From CALBPI01 sp038521865 (GTDB taxonomy: Bacteria; Pseudomonadota; Gammaproteobacteria; Steroidobacterales; Woeseiaceae): DNA of 64,000 nucleotides. A program made the translations under genes and the position numbers. Each line of letters starts with the position of its first letter. The first letter of the stretch is position 1. Location: assembly GCA_038521865.1 (NCBI GenBank), contig JBCBKO010000001.1:620001-684000 (forward strand). The letters are read 5' to 3'. Positions 53,876-62,824 of the stretch are shown piece after piece. A model generated the notes under the pieces. That model was not told the origin of the DNA. It saw nothing but the letters and a program-made list of their open reading frames with translations, and searched no databases.

Positions 53876-54749
53876 TCGTTACGTTGGCCGGTTTGCGCCC
53901 TCGCCGACTGGCCCGCTTCATCTCGGTTCGTTATTTGCTGCACTTGTCAGTTATCTGGATGCCCGGCATGCGAAAGGCCAGTGGCTGCTGAGAATCGAAG
54001 ACATTGACCCCCCTCGCGAGGTCGAAGGCGCAACCGACGCAATTATTGCGACGCTCGAGAAGCACGGCTTACTCTGGGACCAGCCCATTGTCTACCAAAG
54101 TGGATCTACCGCTCGCATTCTTGATGCCGTCGCTCATCTTCAGTCCGACGGTGCTGCCTATTTTTGCGAGTGCGCTCGCAGGCAGCTGCGAGCGCGCAAC
54201 CAGCTCGACCCCTACCCCGGCATCTGCCGGGATAAGGCGCTCGGTGAAGGCGCATTGCGTGCTCGCATTGCGGATGAAGTGATTCGATTCACGGATCGCT
54301 GGCAAGGCGTTCAAGCGGCAAACCTCAAAGCCAGTCCCGGTGACTTCGTCATACGTCGGCGAGACGGCCTTTTTGCCTATCAATTGGCGGTATGCGTAGA
54401 CGATGCGTACCAAGGCGTCACTGACGTCGTACGAGGCGTTGATCTGCTGAGCTCAACACCGCGGCAAATCTATTTACAGCAATTGCTCAATCTACCGACG
54501 CCGCGCTACGCGCATTTTCCCGTGCTCAATGGCAGCGACGGACAAAAACTGAGCAAGCAAACCGGCGCACCTCCGATCGATGACGCTCGCCCCTCGCAGA
54601 ATCTCGAGCACTGCCTTTCGCTCATGGGAATGTCCTTACCTGCTGAAATGTCAGGCGCGGACCCAGCGGACATTCTGCAATGGGCCTGCCTTGCATACGA
54701 CCCAAATCGGTTAAGTCAAAAACCGATCGCTATATCCATTGACGAGTGA
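53850..54749 (+). CDS. gluQ: Glutamyl-Q tRNA(Asp) synthetase
   Basis: 299 residues from the GTG at 53850 (overlapping dksA by 26 bp); a TTG at 53808 is the longer alternative. It is a GltX-like catalytic core without anticodon-binding domain: GRFAPSPTGPLHLGSLFAAL (HIGH region), the zinc site CEC...YPGIC near 110-130, and GQKLSKQTGAPP (KMSKS region). It attaches glutamate to queuosine in tRNA-Asp, which fits the queF gene two loci upstream. dksA-gluQ is a standard gammaproteobacterial pair. Confidence 0.94.
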   Translation: MTGTIVTANRYVGRFAPSPTGPLHLGSLFAALVSYLDARHAKGQWLLRIEDIDPPREVEGATDAIIATLEKHGLLWDQPIVYQSGSTARILDAVAHLQSDGAAYFCECARRQLRARNQLDPYPGICRDKALGEGALRARIADEVIRFTDRWQGVQAANLKASPGDFVIRRRDGLFAYQLAVCVDDAYQGVTDVVRGVDLLSSTPRQIYLQQLLNLPTPRYAHFPVLNGSDGQKLSKQTGAPPIDDARPSQNLEHCLSLMGMSLPAEMSGADPADILQWACLAYDPNRLSQKPIAISIDE

Positions 54750-54808
54750 ACGTCCAATATCATTTCGATTCCGCTACACTTGGACTCAGACTAGAACCGG
54801 ATAGCCCT

Positions 54809-55312
54809 GTGCGAACGATAAAGAAGTACCCGAATCGCCGCCTTTACGACACTAAGCTCAGCAAGTACATCACGCTGGCGCACGTGAAGGACCTCGTGTT
54901 GGAGAAAGAGCCGTTCGTTGTTATCGATAAAAAATCGGGTGAAGACATCACTCGCACGATCCTAATGCAGGTGATCGCTGAGCAAGAACAACAAGGCGAG
55001 CCGGTGATGACGGAGGATTTCCTGTCGCAGGTGATTCGAACCTATAACAATGCAATGCCCAGCGTCGTAAGCAATTACCTGGAACAATCCTTGCGAATGT
55101 TCATGACTCAGCAGGCACAAGCGCGCAATACCATCCGCAAAGTGGTCGGTATCGACCCAGTTGAAACGGTGACGAATCTGGCGCAGCGAAACTACTCCCG
55201 TTGGCGCGCAGTTCAGGAGGAAGTGTTCCGACTGATCAGCGGCCGACTTGAAGACCCCAAGGCGCATGATGACGACGAGTCGTCCGCAGAGGAACGCTCG
55301 TCACGTAAATGA
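54809..55312 (+). CDS. phaR: Polyhydroxyalkanoate synthesis repressor PhaR family
   Basis: 167 residues from the GTG at 54809, where the family begins (RTIKKYPNRRLYDTKLSKYI); a GTG at 54746, overlapping the gluQ stop, would add 21 unlike residues. It has the PHB_acc_N DNA-binding domain (1-60) and the PHB_acc domain with ITRTILMQVIAEQEQQG, then a Ser/Asp/Glu-rich tail. PhaR binds PHA granules and represses phasin genes, implying that this organism may store polyhydroxyalkanoate; no PHA synthase is in the window. Confidence 0.9.
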   Translation: MRTIKKYPNRRLYDTKLSKYITLAHVKDLVLEKEPFVVIDKKSGEDITRTILMQVIAEQEQQGEPVMTEDFLSQVIRTYNNAMPSVVSNYLEQSLRMFMTQQAQARNTIRKVVGIDPVETVTNLAQRNYSRWRAVQEEVFRLISGRLEDPKAHDDDESSAEERSSRK

Positions 55313-56289
55313 GTCAGCCCTTCCGGCCCACGCCGTGGCTTGCCCATCACCATGTTCAGACCTTGCTCCCTTCGCTGGGCTGGGTCCGGGCGCCCGATAT
55401 CCGATGGGATCGCGAAGTTTTCCGACTACCCGATTCAGACACGGTCGCCCTAGATTGGCACCCGTTGCCACCAGATCAAAATCCAACCGCAGTGTTGGTC
55501 ATTCTCCATGGACTTGAGGGTTCCAGTGAGTCAAGTTACGCCCGAGGAATCGCCGACGAGGCTTATCGTCGTGGATGGCTCAGTGTCGTGCTCCATGCAC
55601 GCGATTGCGGCGGACACCCAAATACGATGCCTCGCCGATACCATGCGGGTGAAACATCGGACCCTGGCGGCGTATTTGACGTCATTAGCGATCGATACGC
55701 GAACATCCCGCTGTTTGCATGTGGTTATTCGCTGGGAGGGAACACGTTACTGAAATATCTCGGAGAACGCGGGAGTAACACCCCGGTTCGGTCGGCTGCC
55801 GCAGTCTCCGTTCCATTTGACCTACAAGGCGCTTCGGATTCTGTTTCGCGCGGATTTTCAAGACTTTATCAGTGGCATTTAATGCGGAATATGAAAAAAT
55901 CGCTCGTCCGTAAATTCGGGCGAGATCCCGTCGCATTTGATCTGGCAGCGGCGCTTCGAACCAAAACCTTCGAGGAGTTCGATGACATGGTGACCGCACC
56001 CATGCATGGTTTCACTGGTAAAGACGACTACTACAGCCGTTGCAGCAGCAAACAATTCATGCGGGATATAACGGTACCTACCACTGTAATCCACGCACTG
56101 GATGACCCTTTCATTTCACGCTCGCTACTACCGACCTCCGGTGATATCAGCGACTCAGTCACCTTGGAGTACACCGAACACGGGGGACACGTCGGTTTCG
56201 TACAGGGACCCATGCCTGGGAAACTCTCATTTTGGTTGCCAGAGCGGCTCTGCTGGCACTTCGAGAGGATGAGCCGACCGGTCGAGTGA
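55309..56289 (+). CDS. YheT-type alpha/beta hydrolase
   Basis: 326 residues. It begins with the YheT pattern PTPWLAHHHVQTLLPSL and has VILHGLEGSSESSYARGIAD, RDCGGHPNTMPRRYHAGETSD, nucleophile Ser in CGYSLGGNTLLKYLGE, acid HALDDPF and catalytic His in EHGGHVGFV. It is an esterase-like enzyme of undetermined substrate. Its start overlaps the phaR stop (ATGA). Confidence 0.9.
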   Translation: MSQPFRPTPWLAHHHVQTLLPSLGWVRAPDIRWDREVFRLPDSDTVALDWHPLPPDQNPTAVLVILHGLEGSSESSYARGIADEAYRRGWLSVVLHARDCGGHPNTMPRRYHAGETSDPGGVFDVISDRYANIPLFACGYSLGGNTLLKYLGERGSNTPVRSAAAVSVPFDLQGASDSVSRGFSRLYQWHLMRNMKKSLVRKFGRDPVAFDLAAALRTKTFEEFDDMVTAPMHGFTGKDDYYSRCSSKQFMRDITVPTTVIHALDDPFISRSLLPTSGDISDSVTLEYTEHGGHVGFVQGPMPGKLSFWLPERLCWHFERMSRPVE

Positions 56290-56293
56290 CCGG
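56278..56293. terminator. Possible shared hairpin between convergent yheT-type gene and pnp
   Basis: CCGGTC/GACCGG (6 bp, loop GAGT) spans the hydrolase stop codon, between convergent genes only 16 bp apart. No T-tract, so termination is uncertain. Confidence 0.3.
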
Positions 56294-56305
56294 CCGGCCC
56301 TGCGC

Positions 56306-58423
56306 TTACTCTTCTTCTTCGCCGGCGGCTTGGCCTTCTTCCTCGGCCAACGCTTTCATGCTGAGGCGGATCCGTCCCTGACGATCTACCTCAAGCACTT
56401 TGACGCGAACGATGTCGCCTTCGCTCAGCTTGTCGCTGACCTTCTCGACGCGTTCGTTCGAGATCTGCGAAATGTGTACCAGTCCATCCTTTCCGGGAAG
56501 GATGGTCACGAAAGCACCGAAATCCATCAGTCGCGCCACGCGGCCATCGTAGACTGCGCCAACTTCAACTTCCGCGGTGATGAGTTCAATGCGGCGACGC
56601 GCTTCTTTGCCGGAAGCCCCATCAACCGATGCGATCCGAACTGTACCGTCATTATCGATATCGACCGTAGCGCCCGTTTCCTCGGTGATTGCACGGATAA
56701 CCGCACCGCCCTTACCGATGACATCACGAATCTTCTCAGGGTCAATCTTGATCGACATGATGGTTGGCGCCCAATCGGACATCTCTTCACGCGGCTTCGT
56801 AATGGCATTCGCCATTTCCCCGAGGATGTGCAATCGCGCATCTTTAGCCTGCGACAAAGCGCTCGACATGATTTCCTTCGTGATGCCCTGGATTTTGATA
56901 TCCATCTGCAGGGCGGTCACACCGTCGTCGGTACCCGCGACTTTAAAGTCCATATCGCCGAGGTGATCTTCATCACCCAGAATATCGGTCAGAACCGCGA
57001 ATCGGTCTCCATCCTTCACTAGCCCCATGGCGACGCCCGCGACAGGCGCTTTGGTCGGCACGCCGGCGTCCATCAATGCGAGGCTACTGCCGCAAACCGA
57101 CGCCATCGAGCTCGAACCGTTGGATTCGGTGATTTCCGAGACCACGCGGATCACGTACGGAAACTCTTCGATCGTCGGCAAGACGGCCTGAATGCCACGG
57201 CGCGCAAGCTTGCCATGACCGATTTCACGACGCTTAGGACTGCCAATAAATCCTGTCTCACCAACACAGTACGGCGGGAAGTTGTAGTGCAGCATAAAGT
57301 TCTCTTTACGCTCACCTTCCAAAGCATCGATAATCTGGGCGTCACGGCCAGTGCCGAGTGTCGCGACCACGATGGCCTGAGTTTCGCCACGAGTGAACAG
57401 CGCCGAGCCGTGTGTGCGAGGCAGTACACCAACGCGGCTCGCGATCGGGCGGACCGTGGTCAGATCACGACCATCGATACGCGGGTGTCCATCCAGCACG
57501 CGACCACGAACGATTGTTTTCTCAAGTTTCGATAGCGCACCGCCCACTTCCTCGGGGGTGTATTCAGCATCATCACCACCGGCAAGCGCTTCCATCGCTT
57601 CGGACTTGGCCGTGCGTACCGCATCCTGACGAGTCTGCTTCTCCGTGATTTGGTAAGCAGCTGTCAGCCCATCGGTAGCGGAGGCCGCAACCGCGGCCGC
57701 CAGAGCCGTGTTTTCCTCGGCAGGGGCCCACTCCCAGGCGGGTTGGCCTGCTTCGCTCTTGAGTTCGGCGATCGCGCTGATCGCGACCTGCATTTGATCG
57801 TGGCCGTAAACAACGGCGCCCAACATGATCTCTTCCGAGAGCCGGTCAGCTTCTGATTCCACCATTAGCACGGCGTCTGCGGTACCTGCGACAACCAGGT
57901 CTAGAGAAGAACCTTCCAACGTCGCCGTCGTCGGGTTCAAGACATAGTCTCCATCGACGTAGCCTACTCGTGCTGCGCCAATTGGGCCCTGGAACGGCAT
58001 ACCCGACAGCGCCAACGATGCCGATGCACCGATCAAAGACGGAATATCCGGATCGATCTGCGGATCCAGCGACATGACCGTCGCGATAACCTGAACTTCG
58101 TTCGTGAAGCCTTTCGGGAACAGCGGACGGATCGGTCGGTCAATCAGTCGGCTTGTTAACGTTTCTTTCTCGCTCGGGCGCCCTTCCCGCTTGAAGAATC
58201 CACCTGGGATCTTGCCCGCCGCGTAGGTCTTTTCCTGATAATTCACGGTGAGCGGGAAGAAATCGCGACCTGGGTCTGCGGTTTTTCTGCCAACCGCGGT
58301 TACCAGTACCGTGGTATCGCCCATGCTGACCAGAACGGCCGCGTCGGATTGTCTTGCGATCTCGCCGGTTTCGATACGAACCTCATGTTCGCCATATTGG
58401 AATGTCTTGGTTATCGCGTTCAC
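56306..58423 (-). CDS. pnp: Polynucleotide phosphorylase
   Basis: 705 residues: two RNase PH domains (~1-215 and ~310-545), the second with the active-site region FMLHYNFPPYCVGETGFIG and KVAGTDDGVTALQMDIKI, then KH (~555-615, VIGKGGAVIRAITEETGA) and S1 (~620-690) domains and an acidic tail. It degrades RNA 3'-5' by phosphorolysis, usually with RNase E. It follows rpsO, separated by a stable hairpin. Confidence 0.98.
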   Translation of the reverse strand: MNAITKTFQYGEHEVRIETGEIARQSDAAVLVSMGDTTVLVTAVGRKTADPGRDFFPLTVNYQEKTYAAGKIPGGFFKREGRPSEKETLTSRLIDRPIRPLFPKGFTNEVQVIATVMSLDPQIDPDIPSLIGASASLALSGMPFQGPIGAARVGYVDGDYVLNPTTATLEGSSLDLVVAGTADAVLMVESEADRLSEEIMLGAVVYGHDQMQVAISAIAELKSEAGQPAWEWAPAEENTALAAAVAASATDGLTAAYQITEKQTRQDAVRTAKSEAMEALAGGDDAEYTPEEVGGALSKLEKTIVRGRVLDGHPRIDGRDLTTVRPIASRVGVLPRTHGSALFTRGETQAIVVATLGTGRDAQIIDALEGERKENFMLHYNFPPYCVGETGFIGSPKRREIGHGKLARRGIQAVLPTIEEFPYVIRVVSEITESNGSSSMASVCGSSLALMDAGVPTKAPVAGVAMGLVKDGDRFAVLTDILGDEDHLGDMDFKVAGTDDGVTALQMDIKIQGITKEIMSSALSQAKDARLHILGEMANAITKPREEMSDWAPTIMSIKIDPEKIRDVIGKGGAVIRAITEETGATVDIDNDGTVRIASVDGASGKEARRRIELITAEVEVGAVYDGRVARLMDFGAFVTILPGKDGLVHISQISNERVEKVSDKLSEGDIVRVKVLEVDRQGRIRLSMKALAEEEGQAAGEEEE

Positions 58424-58467
58424 GCTGTTTCCTTAATTTTTCTTTCTTTCCTGCCTGCAAATACAAA

Positions 58468-58503
58468 GCGCCCCGGTTGGCTGTTTCCAGTCAACAGGGG
58501 CGC
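58468..58503 (-). terminator. Hairpin between rpsO and pnp (terminator / processing site)
   Basis: GCGCCCC/GGGGCGC arms enclose a further TTG/CAA pairing, followed on the minus strand by TTTGTATTT. In E. coli this interval holds the rpsO terminator and an RNase III site for pnp autocontrol; the hairpin here is placed to do the same. Confidence 0.65.
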
Positions 58504-58531
58504 GGATGGGGTAGTCACGTCGAGCTGTTAC

Positions 58532-58801
58532 TCAGCGACGCAGACCGAGACGCTTGATCAGATCGAAATAGCGTTCCTGGTCTTTTTTCTTCAAATAGTC
58601 GAGCAATTTGCGACGCTTGTTAACCATCTTCAGTAGCCCGAGGCGTGAATGATGGTCTTTCTTGTGACTGTTGAAGTGGCCAGTCAGGTCAGCGATTCGT
58701 GCTGACAAAAGTGCAACCTGAACCTCGGGAGATCCGGTGTCGTTGTCGTCGCGCCGATATTCTTCGACGATGCTGTTCTTGCGTTCTGTGGTCAGTGGCA
58801 T
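58532..58801 (-). CDS. rpsO: 30S ribosomal protein S15
   Basis: 89 residues, the usual size: MPLTTERKNSIVEEYRRDDN start, GSPEVQVALLSARIADLTGH and the 16S-rRNA-binding HKKDHHSRLGLLKMVNKRRK. Primary binder of the 30S platform. It lies between truB and pnp, as in E. coli. Confidence 0.98.
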   Translation of the reverse strand: MPLTTERKNSIVEEYRRDDNDTGSPEVQVALLSARIADLTGHFNSHKKDHHSRLGLLKMVNKRRKLLDYLKKKDQERYFDLIKRLGLRR

Positions 58802-58937
58802 GGTGTCAAACTCCAGTCAATTCACCGCCCTCACCAGAAATCTCGCCTATTTCATGCCTGGCGAAACACCGATGTTCAGGGGTAGTTGTCAGTCACCTGG
58901 CTAGGCAATGCCGGGTGGTTTGAATAAAAAGCCCCTT

Positions 58938-58967
58938 ATTGTAACTCGGTCGTAACTTTTGAAACAA
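58938..58967 (-). promoter_or_regulatory. rpsO promoter
   Basis: Minus strand -35 TTGTTT (58962-58967), 18-bp spacer, -10 TACAAT (58938-58943), ~136 bp before the rpsO start. The same hexamers and spacing occur before infC. Confidence 0.55.
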
Positions 58968-58996
58968 CGTTTCGCATCGGGAATATAGGGGTTTTA

Positions 58997-59911
58997 TCAG
59001 CGTGAAAGCGTCTCGCGGGCACTCGAAAGCACTTTGCGCCCGGCTATCTTCCCATCTGAATCGATCTCGACAACACCCAACAGCAAGCTCTCCGGACCCA
59101 CGCACTGGTAGCGCCCTTCAGGGTACTCCAAATCGACCGCCTGTCCTTCGCAAAAAGCAAGCGATGCCGCCTGGTCAAAGTCCACTGAGGGCATCGTCTC
59201 GATGCAACTGGCAACCGGCAAGAGGTGCCTCGCAGGATCATGGCCCTGCTCGACATCCGTCTCCAGTGATTCCAATGAGATCATCGGCTGGTGAAACGGC
59301 GACACAGCCGTACGGTGAAGGCGCTCCGTCCACGCCAAAGTACCTGCTGCTGTGGCGATGTCCTCGACCAGAGTGCGAATGTAGGTGCCCTTCGAACAAA
59401 GTACATCCAACTCCAGTACGTCCTCATCAATCGAGATCACCGTGCAGGCAACTACCGTGATGCGTCTCGAAGGGCGTTCAACCGTCTTCCCCTGGCGTGC
59501 GATTTCATACAGCCGCTTACCATCATGTTTCAGCGCCGAATACATGGGCGGGGTCTGTTCGATTTCGCCAATAAATCGATTCGCGACTGTTTGCCATTCA
59601 TCGTGAGAGAAATCTGAGATAGGAACAGGGGCTGACAGTGTGCCTTCGCCATCACCCGTTGTGGAGGAACGCCCGAGTCTTGCGCTAACGCGGTAACGCT
59701 TATTGGCGTCAAGCAAATACTGCGAAAACCGCGTTGCATCGCCCAAACAAATCGGGAGCATGCCGGTGGCAAGCGGATCGAGACTGCCGGTGTGGCCAGC
59801 TTTTCTCGCTCGAAGCAAATGCTTTACGCGTTGCAACGCTCGATTGCTGGACACTCCCTGCGGTTTGTCCAGCAGTATCACCCCATGCAGGTCCCGCCTC
59901 TCGTGAGCCAA
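58997..59911 (-). CDS. truB: tRNA pseudouridine-55 synthase
   Basis: 304 residues with DLHGVILLDKPQGVSSNRAL, the catalytic Asp in KAGHTGSLDPLATGMLPI, KRYRVSARLG, and a C-terminal PUA-like part (SLAFCEGQAVDLEYPEG). It makes pseudouridine 55 in the T-arm of tRNAs. It follows rbfA after 6 bp. Confidence 0.97.
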   Translation of the reverse strand: MAHERRDLHGVILLDKPQGVSSNRALQRVKHLLRARKAGHTGSLDPLATGMLPICLGDATRFSQYLLDANKRYRVSARLGRSSTTGDGEGTLSAPVPISDFSHDEWQTVANRFIGEIEQTPPMYSALKHDGKRLYEIARQGKTVERPSRRITVVACTVISIDEDVLELDVLCSKGTYIRTLVEDIATAAGTLAWTERLHRTAVSPFHQPMISLESLETDVEQGHDPARHLLPVASCIETMPSVDFDQAASLAFCEGQAVDLEYPEGRYQCVGPESLLLGVVEIDSDGKIAGRKVLSSARETLSR

Positions 59912-59917
59912 CCAAAA

Positions 59918-60280
59918 TTACTCCGGGTCAGAAGTCTCGCTGCCGTCGATCAATGCAGAAAGCGCCTCTGCACGCGCCGCACTGTCGTCATGTTGAAAGC
60001 GCAACTCTGGCACACGACGGACATTCAGTTCATGGCCGAGACGTCCGCGCAAGAAACCGGCAGCACGCTGAAGTCCCCCAGAGACCGGTGTAGGATCACC
60101 GTCCGGGTCCAGTGTTGAAAAGAAAACTCGGGCAACCGACAGATCGCGACTCAAATCGACCGCCGTGACGCTTACGCCCGCGAGTGCTGGGTCCTTGCTC
60201 TCAAACCGAAGTAGCTCATTCAGCACACGCTGAATCTGGCCACCTAATCGATCCTGACGAGAGAAATCGCGCCGCATCAA
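59918..60280 (-). CDS. rbfA: 30S ribosome-binding factor A
   Basis: 120 residues, KH-like fold, with RLGGQIQRVLNELLRFESKDP and FLRGRLGHELNVRRVPELRF. It assists late maturation of the 30S subunit, mainly the 5' end of 16S rRNA. It overlaps the infB stop by 4 bp. Confidence 0.96.
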   Translation of the reverse strand: MMRRDFSRQDRLGGQIQRVLNELLRFESKDPALAGVSVTAVDLSRDLSVARVFFSTLDPDGDPTPVSGGLQRAAGFLRGRLGHELNVRRVPELRFQHDDSAARAEALSALIDGSETSDPE

Positions 60281-62793
60281 TCGATTTTGCGCGCGACTTC
60301 CACGCGCTCATAACACTCGATCTGATCGCCGACCTTAACGTCGTTGTAGTTCTTAACGCCGATACCGCATTCGGTGCCAGCACGCACTTCATTGACGTCG
60401 TCTTTGAACCGGCGTAACGACTCAAGCTCACCTTCGTAGATCACCACGTTGTCTCGCAATACGCGGATCGGCAGCGAGCGCTTGACGTATCCGTCAGCGA
60501 CCATGCATCCAGCTACGTTTCCAAGTTTCGGCGATCTGAACACCTCGCGTACTTCCGCAAGACCCACAATCTGCTCGCGAACCTCGGGTGACAGCAGACC
60601 ACTGACGGCCGCTTTCACATCGTCGATAGCCTCATAGATGATGCTGTAGTAACGAAGATCGACCTCGGATTCCTTGATCTGGTTTCTCGCCGCCGCATCC
60701 GCACGCACGTTGAAGCCGATGACAATCGCGTTCGACGCGGAAGCTAGGGTGATATCCGATTCTGTGATACCGCCAACACCGGCCGCAATCACCTTCACGG
60801 TGACCTCGTCGTTCGAAATCGACTCGAGAGAATCCTTGAGCGCTTCCGCACTGCCGTTCACGTCGGCCTTGATCAACAAGGAAACGGACACTTTCTCGCC
60901 TTCGGCCATCTGGTTGAAGACGTTTTCAAGCTTGGCTGCCTGCTGTTGTGCCAGTTTCGTGTCACGCGCTTTCGCCTGGCGGTATTCCGCAACTTCTCGG
61001 GCCTTGCGATCGTCCTCGAGTGCAAGCACCTCGTCGCCGGGCGCCGGTACACCGGACAGGCCAAGCACCACAGCGGGAGTTGAGGGGCCTGCCTCCTGCA
61101 CGGATTCCTGCTGTTCGTTGAACATTGCACGAATGCGTCCGTATTCCTCGCCCGCCAGAATGTAGTCGCCCTGACGAAGTGTGCCGCTTTGCACGAGTAC
61201 AGTCGCTACTGCACCACGGCCCTTCTCAAGCGATCCTTCAACGACAAGACCTTTCGCCTGGCCGTCTGTAACCGCCTTAAGGTCCATCACTTCCGCCTGA
61301 AGCAACACCGCCTCAAGCAGTGAATCAATGCCCTCGCCTGTGTGCGCAGACACATTCACAAACTGCGAGTCACCACCCCAGTCTTCGGGAATGACTTCGT
61401 GTTGTGACAGCTCTGTACGCACTCGGTCCGGGTCTGCGTTCTCGCGATCGATCTTATTGACCGCAACCACAAGTGGCACCTCAGCGGCTTTGGAGTGCTG
61501 GATTGCCTCAATGGTTTGCGGCATGACGCCATCGTCGGCAGCGACCACCAAGATCACGATATCCGTAGCCTGCGCGCCACGCGCGCGCATAGCGGTGAAC
61601 GCTGCGTGACCGGGGGTATCCAGGAAGCAGACTTCGCCGTTGTCGGTTGCAACTTTGTAAGCACCAATGTGCTGAGTAATGCCGCCAGCTTCGCCCGCAG
61701 CGACTTTGGAGCGGCGGATGTAGTCCAGCAAAGAAGTCTTACCGTGGTCTACGTGGCCCATGATCGTCACAACCGGAGGTCGGGACTGCGCATCACCAGA
61801 CTCATTGGATACGGCTTCCAGCAGCTCGTCATCGACGCTGCTATCGCTAATCGGAATTGCTTTATGACCCAGCTCCTCAACGACGAGCGTTGCCGTGTCC
61901 TGGTCGATGACCTGGTTGATGGTGACCATCGCGCCCATGCCCATCAATGCCTTGATGACCTCAGTCGCCTTTACGGCCATCCGCTGTGACAGGTCAGCAA
62001 CGGAAATCGTCTCGGGGATCTCTACATCACGAATTACCGGTGCGGTTGGCTTCTCAAACGCATGTTGTGACTCAACGTTGACCGAACTCGGGCGTCTGCG
62101 CTGCGCCGGACGCTTACGTTTACGCCGACCACTCTTGTCGCCAGCGACGTGAAGCTCCTTGCGGCCGTACTTGGTTTTGTCCTTACTAGCGCCACCACGA
62201 TTCGCGTCGCGCTGCTTCGCTTCACGTTCGGCTCGCTCGCGAGCCTCCTGCGCTTTGCGACGTTCGTCTTCGACCTTTTGGGCCTCGGCACGCTTGCGCT
62301 CCTCTTCGTCTGCACGTCGCTTCGCCGCTTCTTCCGCTTCGCGTTGCTCGCGCTCGCGTTCTTCCTGAGCTTTACGCTCCGCGGCCTCTTGCTCGGCCTT
62401 GCGGGCTTCTTCCTGAGCCGTGCGCTCTGCCTGCGCTTTCTCAAGCTCATCCTGCTGCGCTTTCGCCTGCTCTTCGAGCACGTCGCGTTTCACATAGGTA
62501 CGCTTCTTGCGAACCTCAACAGCAACCGTACGCGAGCTGCCTTTGTTGCCGGACATGCGCAGTTCAGTCTGCGATTTACGCTTCAGCGTGATCTTGCGAG
62601 GGGCGGCAGCGAGTTTGCTTTCGCTCTTGCCACGCTGTCGGCGCAAATAGCCGAGCAGTTCCATTTTCGCATCTTCACTGATCGTGTCATCCGCACCCTC
62701 GACTGAAATGCCCGCTTCGTCGAGCTGCTCCAGCAACTTGTCGACAGGCACCTTCAGTACTTCAGCGAATTGTGTGACCGTAACGTCAGCCAT
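60277..62793 (-). CDS. infB: Translation initiation factor IF-2
   Basis: 838 residues. An N-terminal domain (~1-50, VTQFAEVLKVPVDKLLEQL) is followed by a long Glu/Arg/Lys/Ala helix (~105-205), a basic linker (RRKRKRPAQRRR), and the GTPase core with G1 GHVDHGKTSLLD near residue 346, G3 DTPGH and G4 NKID, then domains II-IV. It brings fMet-tRNA to the 30S subunit. It lies between nusA and rbfA. Confidence 0.98.
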   Translation of the reverse strand: MADVTVTQFAEVLKVPVDKLLEQLDEAGISVEGADDTISEDAKMELLGYLRRQRGKSESKLAAAPRKITLKRKSQTELRMSGNKGSSRTVAVEVRKKRTYVKRDVLEEQAKAQQDELEKAQAERTAQEEARKAEQEAAERKAQEEREREQREAEEAAKRRADEEERKRAEAQKVEDERRKAQEARERAEREAKQRDANRGGASKDKTKYGRKELHVAGDKSGRRKRKRPAQRRRPSSVNVESQHAFEKPTAPVIRDVEIPETISVADLSQRMAVKATEVIKALMGMGAMVTINQVIDQDTATLVVEELGHKAIPISDSSVDDELLEAVSNESGDAQSRPPVVTIMGHVDHGKTSLLDYIRRSKVAAGEAGGITQHIGAYKVATDNGEVCFLDTPGHAAFTAMRARGAQATDIVILVVAADDGVMPQTIEAIQHSKAAEVPLVVAVNKIDRENADPDRVRTELSQHEVIPEDWGGDSQFVNVSAHTGEGIDSLLEAVLLQAEVMDLKAVTDGQAKGLVVEGSLEKGRGAVATVLVQSGTLRQGDYILAGEEYGRIRAMFNEQQESVQEAGPSTPAVVLGLSGVPAPGDEVLALEDDRKAREVAEYRQAKARDTKLAQQQAAKLENVFNQMAEGEKVSVSLLIKADVNGSAEALKDSLESISNDEVTVKVIAAGVGGITESDITLASASNAIVIGFNVRADAAARNQIKESEVDLRYYSIIYEAIDDVKAAVSGLLSPEVREQIVGLAEVREVFRSPKLGNVAGCMVADGYVKRSLPIRVLRDNVVIYEGELESLRRFKDDVNEVRAGTECGIGVKNYNDVKVGDQIECYERVEVARKID

Positions 62794-62824
62794 GTAGTGT
62801 TCTCCGCAACCGAGCTCTCAATGC

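Noticed and set aside
59002..59460. Plus-strand frame opposite truB
   Set aside because: Low-complexity translation, opposite a complete conserved gene, no ribosome site.
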